From Symsagittifera roscoffensis (taxonomy: Eukaryota; Xenacoelomorpha; Acoela; Convolutidae): DNA of 60,000 nt. The notes beneath the pieces are model-generated. The model was not told the DNA's origin. It searched no databases and worked only from the letters and a program-made list of their open reading frames with translations. Location of the stretch: assembly GCF_963678635.1 (NCBI RefSeq), contig NC_087062.1, forward strand, positions 78,991,200 through 79,051,199. The letters run 5' to 3'. The translations under genes were made by a program, and so were the position numbers. Positions 47,491 through 58,440 of this stretch are shown here, piece by piece; position 1 is the first letter of the stretch, and each line of letters opens with the position of its first letter.

Positions 47491-49630
47491 TCCTTGGAAG
47501 TCCTTGGATCACGCGCTTGGAAAACTTCCCGCTCCGTCCCAGAAGCGCGTCAAAGATACTTGATTTACAAAAACAGGTTTACAACTGTAAAATTGCGTTG
47601 GAAAAAGCTGTTGGCGTAAAACAAAAGGTTCAGAAGCACGAGTATCTGAAAACAGATCTAAGGTCTCTAATAAGTCTAAGGAAAGTCAAAAATGTGAGTC
47701 ACATAAGTCTGATAAATCTGCTTCCACACCTCATTTCTCGACTGTTCACACTATGTCATCAAGTGAGAAGCGTCATGAGTTAGCTTTAGTAAAACGACGC
47801 CACGTGGAGCTGCCAAGGCAGTATCAAGTATCTGTAAGGCTTAAAGAGCAGGAGAACCGTCCTGAGTTCGAACGAAGTCAGCTGGAACTAAAGCAATTGA
47901 CTGAACGTCATAAGAAGCAACTAATTGAAATGGAAATAAAAGCGTTTGAACTTGAGGACATTTCATCTGAGGTTAGCGAGAAGGTAGCGGAAAGTAACTC
48001 GACAGGAGTAAGTCAACCTATTTCAAAAATTGCAACCGATCGGACTAATGCTTGGGTAGACTCTGTTAGTTCACAGGAATCTCCTGATGGTGCTAGTGCG
48101 CTAGGTTTGCTGGTCTTCACCCCTGTACCAATTTCGTCAGAAACGATGACTTCCGCTAACCTCGCTCATGTATTTATCACCAGTCTGAGTGACGCCGAAA
48201 TCCATAGTCATTCTGCCATTGCAAGCTTCTGCTCCATCTGTTTCATTTCCAGTTAACAGTATGCATTCTAGTGCACTAGTTTTACCACCACCGCCTGCAG
48301 TTCTTTTACAGACCATGAAATCAAACATAACTAATGGTGGTTTTGCCAACGGGCAACCGGAATCGTTACCTGTCCCAATGTTACCGGCACAAACCGGTAC
48401 TGGTTTTGTTTCTTTGTCACCTGCATTTGCTGGTGGTGGCTTCTCATCTTCTGGAATAAACCAACGCCGGTTTTCCCTTCCGCACCTCATTGCCATGTGG
48501 CACCAGTTCAGACGCAACATAAAATTCACTTTGTACCGCATTTTGTGTCACCTAATATGTATAATTGCTACACAAGTGATGCAAACTTTTGGCGATTGGC
48601 AGCTACAACTCCAATCGTCACGCCTGTTCAGTGTTGTAATGATGGAAACGTTTTTTCTAATGTGACAGCTGTTGACCCTACGTGTAACACAGCCGTCCCG
48701 TATACTAGTGGTGGGACTGCGTATTTTAATACTCCACCAGTTACTCCTCAACATGTTCCCCATTTCGTCAATTATAGTAATACTGGTTATCAGCCAGTTA
48801 TCAAAGGCTACAAACCGTCTTCTGCTAATCCGAACCAAAATTGTTCATCGGATCGACCTCTCTCCGCTCGTGAATTGGCGGAATTATTAATGCATAGCCG
48901 CAAAGATCATCTTCCTGAATGACAGTTAGCCCAGTTTGACGGCAACCCGTTAAACTGGCACGAATAGTTTGGTCAGTTTAAGTCCGCCGTTGATTCCGCT
49001 GTTCACACAGATGATACGAAACTGACATACTTAAAAACACGTGTCACAGGCAAAGAAAAAACCGCAATTGTGGAGTTTAGTTATAGTGGCGTTATGTACA
49101 AGGATGCACTGGCCGCTTTGTAACGGAAGTTTGGGCAACCACACGCTGTTGTTGGTGCGCGTCTTGATAAGCTGAATAGTTTTCCTCCACCTAAGATGCA
49201 CAATTCGGAAAAGGTCATTAGTTTCTCCTCTGCCATATCTGGCCTCGTAGCAGTTTTCAAATCATTGTCTTTCAACGATTATCTAAAGAGTGTTAACCTC
49301 TTAAGCCAAGCTGATAGTAAGCTTCCGCCTACCTCAAGGAATCTATGTCAATGCATACTGTTGGGTATAATTGACAGCGCCTAACACTCTTAGATTTTAA
49401 TAACTGATTAAAAGAAAAAGCCGAGGGGCATGAGAGATTATGTGTACTTAACTCTAAGGCAAAAAACGAGGAAACGGTTGAGACAAAAATATTCAACGTT
49501 TTTGCAGCCAATAGCAAGGTAACTAGTAAAACAGGATAAATTTAAGTTTCCGCCGTGCGTTTTGTGTAAGGGTAGTCATGCATTGTGGAACTGTGCTGCT
49601 TTCAAGAAAAAGAATGCAACTCTGCGAGCA
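47478..49630 (+). pseudogene. BEL/Pao gag-like region, broken
   Basis: Pieces lie in different frames (about 47,478-47,783, 47,753-48,256, 48,497-48,922, then to 49,380 with stops). The first part is a Lys/Glu-rich coiled coil (RSQLELKQLTERHKKQ). A Pro/Asn-rich middle follows, then a capsid-like region with FDGNPLNW at about 48,937 and FPPPKMHNSEKV at about 49,185, which is the conserved DUF1759 pattern. A zinc knuckle C-x2-C-x3-H-x4-C is encoded at about 49,557-49,595, and remnants of a second at about 49,660-49,695. Confidence 0.75.
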
Positions 49631-49764
49631 AAATAAGTGGCTGAAAAAAAATTTGTTTCGCGTGCCTCATTGGCAATCATAATTTCCGGCAATGTTCTAG
49701 AGCTAAGAAACGCCCGAAGCCAGAGTGCGATAGCACACATAATGTCTTATTCCATAGAGGGAAC

Positions 49765-52700
49765 ATGTTTTTCCTCGGAAGGAAAATTCGAATGACTCAT
49801 GACTCAAATAAGGCTGGAGCAAACAAGTCCAAGGAGAATACAAACACTTCCACCCACGACGCTGTTAGTGATGTACATGACATTGAGTCGTCTGAAGGGG
49901 TGTTGCTAATTGCAACACTTGGTGTGTCCTCGGATGTAACCAGTCTCCTGACGTTGGTTTTTTGTGATAGTGCATCGACACACTCTTGGGTGTCTTCGTC
50001 ACTTGTTAACCGTCTCGGCTTAGTAGCGGAGCCCGTTAAATTGTCAATGAGTGGTTTCAATGCAACTACCGTTGTTGAGACTCCGAGGGTCAAGCTTACA
50101 GCTTCTTCCGAGCCGAATAATAGTTATTTCGTATTCCTCTGTGTGCATATGTTAAAGACAATATTCGGATTGGTTTCGAATTGATCAATATTACTGATTT
50201 GCAGAATAAATATCCACAATCAGCACCTATTAAGCCCACTTAATATACTTATGACGACGTTGTATTTATTATAGGACAAGACTACTACCAGGCCGTTAAA
50301 CCTATTGAGTTCATCTTGGGAGATGATGATAACTCACCGTGTTCTGTTCGCCTACCGATAGGTTGGGTCATAAGTGTTCCGTTGCCGCCGTCCGTTGGTT
50401 CTACTTCTTCGTGATACAAGTGTGTTGTTGAAGGTTGCTCTTCGACTGACCAGATAAAATCCTGGTACGAGTTGGGATCTTATGGTGCTTTAAAACAAGA
50501 CGATGCCCGTTCCGCCGCGGATAAACATGCTTTATCCACCCTTAATTCTAAAACCGTTCACAGTGGCGAAAGATTTTTTGTGTCTATACTTTGGATTGAT
50601 AGTAATGTCAGTCTACCAAACAATTAATACTCGTCACTTGCCCAACTTAAAACATTGAAGAGAAGGTTGAGTAAGGACCCTGAACTACGCGAAAGATACG
50701 CAGACACACTTAGAGAGGACATTAGGAAAGGCTATGTCGTTACTGTCGAACCGCATGATCCCCGTAAGCGTTCCGATTGCGAGTGGTATCTTCCGCACCA
50801 TACCGTCGTAAATCTGAATAAGCCGGGTAAGGTGTGCCGAGTCCTCAATGGGGCTTTTAATTTTCACGGCACATCCTTAAAAAAGTCCTTATTGGTGGGT
50901 CCGGACCTACTCCAAAACTTAAATTTTGTACTTTTGCGATTCCGTCAACACAAGTAAGCCTTCTCCGCAGATATAGAGGGTATGTTACTCCAGGTAGGAG
51001 TCCTCGCCCACGATCAAATTTCGCTCCGTTTTTTGTGGCGGGAGGATACCAATTCCGACGTGGTAGTTCCCCAGTACACTCGCCAAATATTTGGCGCACG
51101 GAATTTGCCTACATGCGCCAATTTTGCGTTGCAAAAAACAGCAACCCGGAGGCCGCATCAGTCGTAAACGAAAAATCTTAAATGGACGATACCCATGCAA
51201 CTAAAATTAGCCGTGATTTGGTTTCGTTAATCAATTTGGGAGGATTTATTTTGACTAAATTTGTCAGTAATGCTGATATAAATATTAAGCAATGAACCCC
51301 GAGCCTTGCGAAACCTCGTCTTCACCCATCAAAGAAACATGTAACGGTTCCGAACAATCATCACACGTCCTATGTTTTAAGTAGGACCATGTGAAACACA
51401 GATTGGTTGTTAGCAGAGGCGTGAATCGTCCTCTCGCTAAGGCAATAATTCAACGAACCGTCTTGAGTTTCGTTTCTTCTGTGTTTGACCCTGTTGGGTT
51501 AGTAGCTCCATACACAGTTAGGGCCCGTCTTTTGCTTAAAAATATTTGAAAATTCAGTGCCTAAAGTTGGGACGACGAATTGTCGAAAGACATAAGAAGT
51601 AAATTTCTCGAGTGGCACTCCGGTCTCCTCTCTTAGGGCAATTGACTATTCCCCGCTGTTACTTCACAGAATTTGTGGATCAAATTGAGCTGCACATGTT
51701 CGGTGATAGCTTGCAGGATGTTTTTTGTGCGGTTGGGTTTTTGCGTGCGCGACTCACGAGTTCGCACAAAACTCAAATATCCTTCATCTTTGATCATTCA
51801 GCTAATCTGCTCGCCACTCGACTGAAATACGATATACTGAAAGCGCTTACCATTAATATGAATCAGGTCTACATGTGGACAGATAGTACTACAGTTTAGC
51901 AGTGGCTAAACTCCAGTGACAAATTACCTGTCTTCGTCGCTAGCCGTGTCGGCGAAATCCTCCAATCGACAAGCATTGATGAGTGGCATCATGTTCTGAG
52001 CGGCAATTATCCAGCTGATACCGGTACGCGGGGATTTCTTTGGAAGCCCTAAAGGATACCAGCTGGGTTATTGGTTCCAGCATTCTCCGGACTACTGATT
52101 GGCCGTTTATACCCGACGAACGTGTGATCAATAAAATTCGTTTGAAGGGTCTTCTTTTGATGTCGATAATTGCTTGGAGACATCATCTCCCTTCGTCACC
52201 GATGTCACATCCGCCAAATTTCCTGAACACGGGTTTAATTGGGAAAAATTTAGTTCCTTTACGAGATATAAAGGAGTTGTCGCCTTTATGTTGAGGATGC
52301 TGTCTTCACATAAGCAGTTTCGCGGTAAGGACTTGCGGATCAGCGATCCCACTGAAGTTGATATTGCGGAAAACAAACTAATTCATCTTGCGCAGATGGA
52401 ATCCTTGCCCGTTGAGTTGAAAACACTCACCGCTGGCAAAGCTATTAAGAATAGAAGTAAAATTGCCACATACTCGCCATTTATTGGTCCCGCTGGTATC
52501 ATTCGTTCCACCGGACGGATCGTGCGCTTAGTGAATACCGAGTTTTATACTAAGCACCCAATGTTACTCGGCTCCTTCTTTTGTTGGTCCGCATGCTCCA
52601 CCATAAGCATTTTTATCAAAAATTAGGTTACATGCGCTCCGTTTTAAATAAGAAATTTGCAATACTTGGGTTGCATCGACTACTTCGGTCTATCGAAAAT

Positions 52701-53660
52701 CAATGTGTAACATGCCGTAAACGCAAAGCAAGTACCATCCAGCCTTTTATGTCCGATTTACCTGCCGAACGTCTCGGATATACCAACCACCCTTTAATCA
52801 TACGGGTGTGAATTATTTTGGTCCGCTTTACGTTCCGGTTCGCAGAAGCACTGAAAAAAGAAGATTTCATTTCACTTGCCTCACCACCAGGGCCGTACAC
52901 CTTGAGATTGTACCAACTCTGGACACTAGTTCTTGTGACATGGGCATTGAACGGTTCATTGCACGTCGTGGTACACTAAGCAAGATCTGGTCGGATAACG
53001 CCACGAACTTCGTTGGTGCGGAAAAGGTACTACTTGCCTGCATCAAGAGCTGGCTTGGCATGGCTTCGACCATTTTTACACACAAAGGTATTGCTAAGAA
53101 ATTTAACCCCCAGGCGCACCCCATCATGGCGGCTCCTGGAGCGCCTCGTCCGAAGCGTGAAGCGCGGGCTTTACGATATACTAGGCAGCCAGCGAGTCAC
53201 CGCAGAGGTTTTAGGAACAACACTCTGCTTAGTTGAGCAGGCTATGAGTTCGAGGCCAATCACTCCCGTTATTACTGGTTCACGTGAGCTAGAAGCGTTA
53301 ACTCAAACCATTTTTGGCTTGGACAAGCCACAAGCTTTCCTTCGCTTTTACCTGGGGAGCACTTCGACCACAAGAAAAGTCACGTGCGAGCGCAGTCGTA
53401 TACTAACGCTATTTGGTCTCGTTGGCTTCGCGAATATGTTCCCTCACTGAATAAGCATGTCAAGTGGCACACTCAATCTGACTTCACTCTTATGGTGATC
53501 TCGGGTGGGTGATTGAGCCCGATAGTCCGCGTGGGTACTACCCCCTCGCCCGAATCGTCAAGCTAAACTACGGATAGGACGGTTGCGCCCGTTCCGCCCT
53601 TGCTAAGACCGCAACCCGTGAAGTCACTCGGCCGACCGTTAAGCTCGCTCCGGTTCTTCC
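49765..53660 (+). pseudogene. BEL/Pao pol region (protease, RT, RNase H, integrase), broken
   Basis: The protease motif CDSASTHSWVS is at about 49,966 (DSAS where active enzymes have D-[ST]-G). The RT region covers about 50,640-51,290: LLVGPDLLQNLNFVLLRFR, catalytic FSADIEG after a stop at 50,955, and a MDD motif at 51,182-51,190 preceded by a stop. The Pao-specific segment is at about 51,410-51,540, with RNase H-like HMFGDS at about 51,690. The integrase zinc finger HH...CVTC lies at about 52,590-52,725. The core follows with GVNYFGPLYV (the first catalytic Asp is Asn, codon 52,811-52,813) and SDNATNF at about 52,995. The Glu region (LERLVRSVKRGLYDILG) is displaced by a frameshift near 53,130. 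Confidence 0.8.
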
Positions 53661-53676
53661 TTCTTCAGGGGGAGGA

Positions 53677-53720
53677 TGTTGCAACGCAAATGTAAGCGAG
53701 AGTATAAATGAATATGATTG
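53677..53720 (+). repeat. right LTR remnant
   Basis: It directly follows the polypurine tract. Similarity to the left LTR ends at 53,720, about 30 bp before a tRNA-like repeat, suggesting the rest of this LTR was lost or displaced. Confidence 0.7.
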
Positions 53721-53747
53721 AGCCAAAATGCAAATGAAGTAAGCACA

Positions 53748-53835
53748 GTTGGCCGAGCGGCCTATTCCAAAAGTACCATATACAGACTTGGCAGTTGGCG
53801 CGGGTGCGAATCAACCCATGAGCAGACCTTAAAAC
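53748..53835 (+). repeat. tRNA-Leu/Ser-like SINE head
   Basis: GTTGGCCGAGCGGCC is the A-box/D-arm typical of tRNAs with a long variable arm, and GGGTGCGAATC a degenerate B-box about 60 nt later. A perfect 14-bp palindrome GGGGCTATAGCCCC follows at 53,848-53,861. The changed B-box suggests a pseudo-tRNA or SINE. Confidence 0.5.
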
Positions 53836-53861
53836 ATGTAAACTCGAGGGGCTATAGCCCC

Positions 53862-54609
53862 ACTTGACCTTTTTAACTGTTTTTTTTGTTCTAATTTGGT
53901 TCAGCCTTGATTACGGCGGACCGCCAAAAAGAGCAATTTGTCTCAATGACATTACCGGTTCTTGTGGCTAGCTTGGGCCGAAATAAATTATAATTGAAGC
54001 TGAATACTGTTGAAATTATGAACTTGATGCTGTGAGTTTTCTGGATTATTCTGATTATTTACTGATTATATCGACATGAGTGGTTTTTATTGCCGAAAAT
54101 ACGAATAAAACTTTGTCAACCAATGCTGTTTCCTACTTACAGAGAGTAGAGAGATTGAGCGCACAAAGAGGATCTTATGGTGTGAGGTTGAAATATCTCT
54201 AGAAGGTCTTTCGAAGTTGTTTTTAGCGATACTGAATTTTCAGTAAATTTTGTGCTTTTTTCTAAATTTACTTGCAATTTAAAACCTTATTTACTTCGTG
54301 GCTTTTCTCTTTATAGAGGCTAGGGGGGCGTTAATTCCTCTTCTAGGTATCATTTATGGGTGTTGAAAATGATATGTTAATCTTTCTGTGGCTCCCTTTT
54401 TGGTTTTTTTTTTGGTTTAGTCGTACGTGTCTTTGATAACTTTCTAGTTTTATTTGATCACCGATCTGGGAGTTTTTTGAAACTGAATGGCCGTAAATTT
54501 TATTTTTGATTTATAATTTTGAAACGTTTAATATCATTTTCACAATTGATCAGGTCGAGTTGTAGCATAATATTTATGATGTATTCTATAATTAATTCCA
54601 CCCAAAAAT
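53862..54609. other. non-coding stretch
   Basis: AT-rich and T-run-rich. I see no gene, repeat or RNA here. Confidence 0.5.
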
Positions 54610-55273
54610 ATGAGCACTGAATTTTTTGCTCTGGCGTAACTGCTTCGAGTTGATTGTTGAATGACTTTTGATGATCGCGCTCTTAAAAAGAACGTGACTA
54701 TTGAATCCGATATTTTGATTGCGTTCGATTCTGTTCCTCATTGACGCGACAACTGCCCTGGACTGGAATATGTTGTTTCACGACTTCGATAACCGGAGGC
54801 AAAAGCTCTGCGCTTTATCTGCTGGTCTAGGCGTTTCTCCATTAGCTCGAAATATTGATGATTTGATCATTGTGTCATAGTTTTTGATCATGTCTGACTC
54901 TGCTGTTAAACCCAACAAAGAAAATCTTTCAACAGATACGGAATTTTTTCTGGAACGTCTAGGGAGAACGACGCCGACTCGATGCAATCTACCTTACCTG
55001 CTGCGTAGTTGAAAACTCTTCAATAACTGTCATTTTGAAGTTGCTGGACTCTTACAATTAGAATTTGAAGGTCTCCGGCCGGGCGTTTTGGCTGTAACAG
55101 AAAACAGTTAAACGTTGTGAAGAGTCATTTTGGAAGAGTTATTTCTTAAATATGATATCCAAAGTTTTTCCAAAGGAGGAACTCAGTCGTACTCTTTTCT
55201 GAAGTCTAAATCGTTTTTGCTGACAACTTTTCCTCTTATCAAAAGAGACTGTAGAATATCATTCGTTCAATAA
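54610..55273 (+). pseudogene. unidentified decayed reading frame
   Basis: One frame runs from 54,719 to 55,273 (185 codons) with only four internal stops, leaving open stretches of about 53, 39, 33 and 50 codons. That is far fewer stops than expected in AT-rich sequence. A second frame, 54,610-54,744, contains MTFDDRALKKNVTIESD and would join by a frameshift. Recognisable runs include SAGLGVSPLARNIDD and TEFFLERLGRTTPTRC. I do not recognise the family; an old transposon or retrogene is likely. Confidence 0.4.
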
Positions 55274-55465
55274 TTCTTGTATTATTTCCCTAAAATGCGG
55301 TTCCATTTTTTCCAGTTTACTTTTCTGCTTAGTTTATCTTTACTTTGATACACTTTTGTTTCGTTGCTCGACTGAAATTTTTTGGAAGTCGGTGCTGTCG
55401 CACTCCATTGAGCTCAGATCTACTGGAAGTAAGCTTGCTTAATCAAACCTATTTTCTAAATATGA

Positions 55466-55589
55466 CTATCTTTCCTTTTGTTGCTTCTCATCCTTTTTTG
55501 ACGTGATCGGCTCCTCCTTGTCCAAAACTCTATATGAACAAATATAGCAGATTACTGTGAAAGAGGCACAGAATGTTCCGACCAAATTC
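55466..55589 (-). CDS. possible terminal exon of a small membrane protein
   Basis: On the minus strand, a pyrimidine-rich acceptor (TTTGTTTTTTTCAG) is followed by one base plus 40 codons and TAG. The peptide has a hydrophobic helix (LVGTFCASFTVICYICSY) and then a Lys/Glu-rich tail ending KQQKER. No upstream exon was found in the window, so this could be a gene fragment. The function is not recognised. Confidence 0.3.
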
Positions 55590-57479
55590 CTGAAAAAAAC
55601 AAAGAATTTTTTTTTCAAATTGTTGTAGTTTCTTCTTCTTAGTTTGATAACGGTAGCGATACGCAAGGGTATTGCAACTGGAAACTTAACTTTTTTCCCG
55701 TAAAAAACCATGTTCACAAAATAGTCAAATCGTAATCAGTATAATTTTACCCATTGGTTGATACGCATGGTTAATTAATAGCGTGGTTACTGTATTGGTC
55801 TTCTGTTTACGGTAAGAGCTGCCTATAAATCTTTTCTCAGATTCGAAAATTTTTGGTAGATTTTTGGCACTGAAATCGTGTGGTTTTAAACTTGAAAAAT
55901 TGTCAAATTTTTTTGTAAAAAAAATTGAAATTTTTCACAAACTCAATTTTCGGCTTCTTAGTTTAATTATTACAACAAATTCAAATTCATTCAATTTTCC
56001 AGGTCATCTGACGTAGAGGTAATACGGATGCTTGAGACGACAAAGACTTGTGCTTCGAATCAGTCGGAACCCGTTTCTTTCTAAAGCTAGAATTTTTCTG
56101 CTTTTTCGAGCAATGGTCAGTCTCTTTCTTTTTTTCGATTTAGTTCTCGTTCCAAGGACGTTCTTTGAGTTTTAAAGATCCAGCTTTCTCTAGGTTTTTG
56201 AAATATATCAGTGAAAGTAATTGAGCTAAAAAAATTTTCGCGAATTTTTTTTGCTTTGTTTTGAAAATTTTAAAAAAAAATTTACAAATAAGTTTTTTCA
56301 GAAGTTTTCGAAAAGTTCTGCTTTGTCGAATATTTAGCACGGAATTTTTAAGCATGAGGTTGTTTTTCTTGCAATTAGCATTGTTGATTTGTTAACGCTG
56401 CGTAATTTTCAGTTGTTTTTTTCCGAAGCAGTTGTCTTCCTTGGCATCGTTCAGTTGTCTTATTTGGCGTTTTATTTCTGTTTAAAAAGATTTATATTCC
56501 AGACAAATTGATAAAGTTATGAACATATTGCTAGTTTCATTTTTTTCGATATTATTGCGTTATCTCACCTCAGGAAAAACATTTTTAACGTAGCGTTTTT
56601 GTCTCAGTTTGCTAATTTGCTGTCTCAATTCGCTAATTCGCTAATTTGCTGTGCTATGTTAGCATTGTATGCCAAGTTTTCTGCTATATGGTTGTCGACT
56701 AAATTTTGTCGGTTCTGTTCACGAATTGAGTCTTGCTTTCACTGCACATAAAACACTCCTGCACACTAAAAATTCAGTATTTTTTGGTTAAATTTCAGCT
56801 TAGTTGTCGGTTGTAATTTTTTGTAAGCTTTTCTACCTAATTTTGTATTTCTTACAAAGTTCCGGCTTTTTTTATAAATCAATCAAACTCTGGCTCCATT
56901 TTTTCGAATGCTCAATATAAATTTGACAGAGTTTTCCTTGAAAAACCAAAGGATTTTAATCATGATAAAAAAAATTTTCAGTTTGCAAAATTTTTGTGTT
57001 TTTGTTCCGTTTTCAATTTTAATTTTTTTTTCACCCGAAATCTCGTTTGCTACGCTTTAAGCATCATGCTGTTTAAATCTCTTTTTTGTTGTATCGCAAG
57101 TAATGCGAAGCTCAACTTCGATTCTGTGTTGGAATAAGTAACTAGATTTTAAGATAATTCTACGGTCATAGTAAAATAGGCCAATTGGAAAACAATTTTT
57201 GTTAAAAAAAAATGACTAGAAAAACGAAAAAAAAAAATAAACGTTTTCAATTTTTTGCAGAAGTTTATTGTTCCCAAAACGTCGTTAAAAACTTCAAAAA
57301 CTAACTTTGTTCGAGTAAAACTATTTTTTTACGGCCTAAAAATAAGCATAAATAAGCATAAATAAGCTCTTGTAAGCCTGCGCGCTCACCTTAAAAGATC
57401 AAAATTCGACCGAAAATCAACGCCTTCAAACCGGTTATTCTCGACAATGAGTCCCGGTGTTTTCCGTTCGAATCACAAC
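55590..57479. other. non-coding stretch with tRNA-like and palindromic repeats
   Basis: A degenerate tRNA-like unit is at 56,003-56,072 (GCTTCGAATCAG B-box, ends GGAACCCGTTT). A dispersed palindromic motif is at about 57,105-57,120. ATAAATAAGC-type tandem units occur at about 57,342-57,367. Long T/A runs fill the rest, and the minus frame at 56,140-56,355 is low-complexity and not credible. Confidence 0.5.
56003..56072 (+). repeat. degenerate tRNA-like repeat
   Basis: GACGTAGAGGTAATACGGATG corresponds in position to the AAGGTAACGATTATGCC of the 21,031 unit, followed by TTGAGACGACAAAG, a B-box-like TGCTTCGAATC and GGAACCCG. Confidence 0.45.
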
Positions 57480-57719
57480 TTAAAAGGCTTTAATATGATA
57501 TATCACTGGACCTTTTCGGATGATTAATTGTGGCACCTGATTTTTGAAATGGTCGGAACAATTATTGCAAGGCTTAGAGTTATGAAGATTGGGAGAAACT
57601 CTCATTTTTAAAACTAACTTCGACGCGAATTTTTTTCTAATGCTGTTCAGATTTTGTAGCTCGCTGTTAAAAGTTTTTCGCTGTTTGAATGAAATTTCGT
57701 TTGCGATGAGATTATCCAT
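57480..57719 (-). CDS. uncertain ORF with deaminase-like motifs
   Basis: A 79-codon minus-strand frame with coding-like composition. It contains N-S-E-L-Q-N-L and, 26 residues after that block, L-H-N-S-K-P-C-N-N-C. Zinc-dependent cytidine-deaminase-like proteins carry H-A-E-L-N-A-L followed by S-[KR]-P-C-x2-C, so the spacing and context are reminiscent. The zinc-binding His is Asn here, and the N-terminal half of the fold is not visible. It may be an exon, a decayed paralogue or coincidence. Confidence 0.25.
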   Translation of the reverse strand: MDNLIANEISFKQRKTFNSELQNLNSIRKKFASKLVLKMRVSPNLHNSKPCNNCSDHFKNQVPQLIIRKGPVIYHIKAF

Positions 57720-57969
57720 CCGTGTTTCTTTTATACAAATAACTGTTATTGTTATCCAAGCCCTTCAAAGTGTTTTACCATCGCACTCAAATGAAACTTA
57801 CTTGGCAATTATTCCTTTAACAAAACATTCATCAGTATTAAGACTAACCAGATAATTATCTTTTTTTGACCATTACCTAGTGACCATTTTTTGCTTGTAG
57901 CTAAGACCAAACACACAAACTGAACAAGTCCATTCGACGAATATCATTTCAAGTTTTCATCTTCAAAAA

Positions 57970-58221
57970 TCAGTCATGGGGATGGGTCATGCTAAGCGGG
58001 CGGATTTCCCTATTTTTGGTTTTATCAGTAACGAGAGGATTCTTATTCGGGTCATTAAAATCGCAGTGTATTTTTCTTCTCGAACGCTTCATACTCAAAA
58101 ACCTTAAATGGAAACGATACTTCTGTATCATTTTTTGCTTTCTTTTCGTTTCTGCAATCATATTCAAATTTTTGTTCAATTCAGGTGTTGAAAGGTGTGC
58201 CATGAGTTTCTTTACTTCCAT
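57970..58221 (-). CDS. uncertain ORF, 83 aa, basic
   Basis: It starts with ATG 220 nt downstream of the LRP stop. Lys/Arg-rich (KRKQKMIQKYR, MKRSRRK), with no recognised domain. It lies beyond the likely LRP polyadenylation site. It could be a first exon of the same unknown gene as 57,480-57,719, or a chance frame. Confidence 0.25.
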   Translation of the reverse strand: MEVKKLMAHLSTPELNKNLNMIAETKRKQKMIQKYRFHLRFLSMKRSRRKIHCDFNDPNKNPLVTDKTKNREIRPLSMTHPHD

Positions 58222-58394
58222 GTAAAATAAGTTCTTAGCTCCTACATTAGAGTTTCCTAATTTGCTGAACTTGAAATAAAAAATTGGGAATGAAATGAAT
58301 TTACAAAAATGAAAAATAATTATTTAAAATTGGAAAAATATTAACTTTCATTGTTATCAAGGTATTATAAAACTATTTATCGTTGGCTTTTCAA

Positions 58395-58400
58395 TTTATT
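58395..58400 (-). promoter_or_regulatory. polyadenylation signal AATAAA of the LRP-type gene
   Basis: AATAAA on the minus strand 41 nt after the stop codon, which would make a very short 3' UTR. Confidence 0.5.
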
Positions 58401-58440
58401 TACTTCTCTTTTTGGCATTTTAGCTTAAAAATTGTGATCT

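Larger units (their letters stand above)
47447..53720 (+). mobile_element. decayed BEL/Pao LTR retrotransposon
   Basis: An LTR remnant is at 47,447-47,490, followed by gag-like sequence with coiled coil, a DUF1759-like capsid region, zinc knuckles, aspartic protease, reverse transcriptase, a Pao-type A17/RNase H region, integrase and a C-terminal domain. A purine tract (AGGGGGAGGA) lies directly before a second LTR start at 53,677. The order protease-RT-RNase H-integrase with the SFVSSVFDPVGLVAPY signature is diagnostic for BEL/Pao. Many stops and frameshifts show that it is inactive and old. Confidence 0.9.

Noticed and set aside
53748-53835. Functional tRNA-Leu or tRNA-Ser gene
   Set aside because: The B-box is altered and the acceptor stem cannot be closed, so it is treated as a pseudo-tRNA or SINE.
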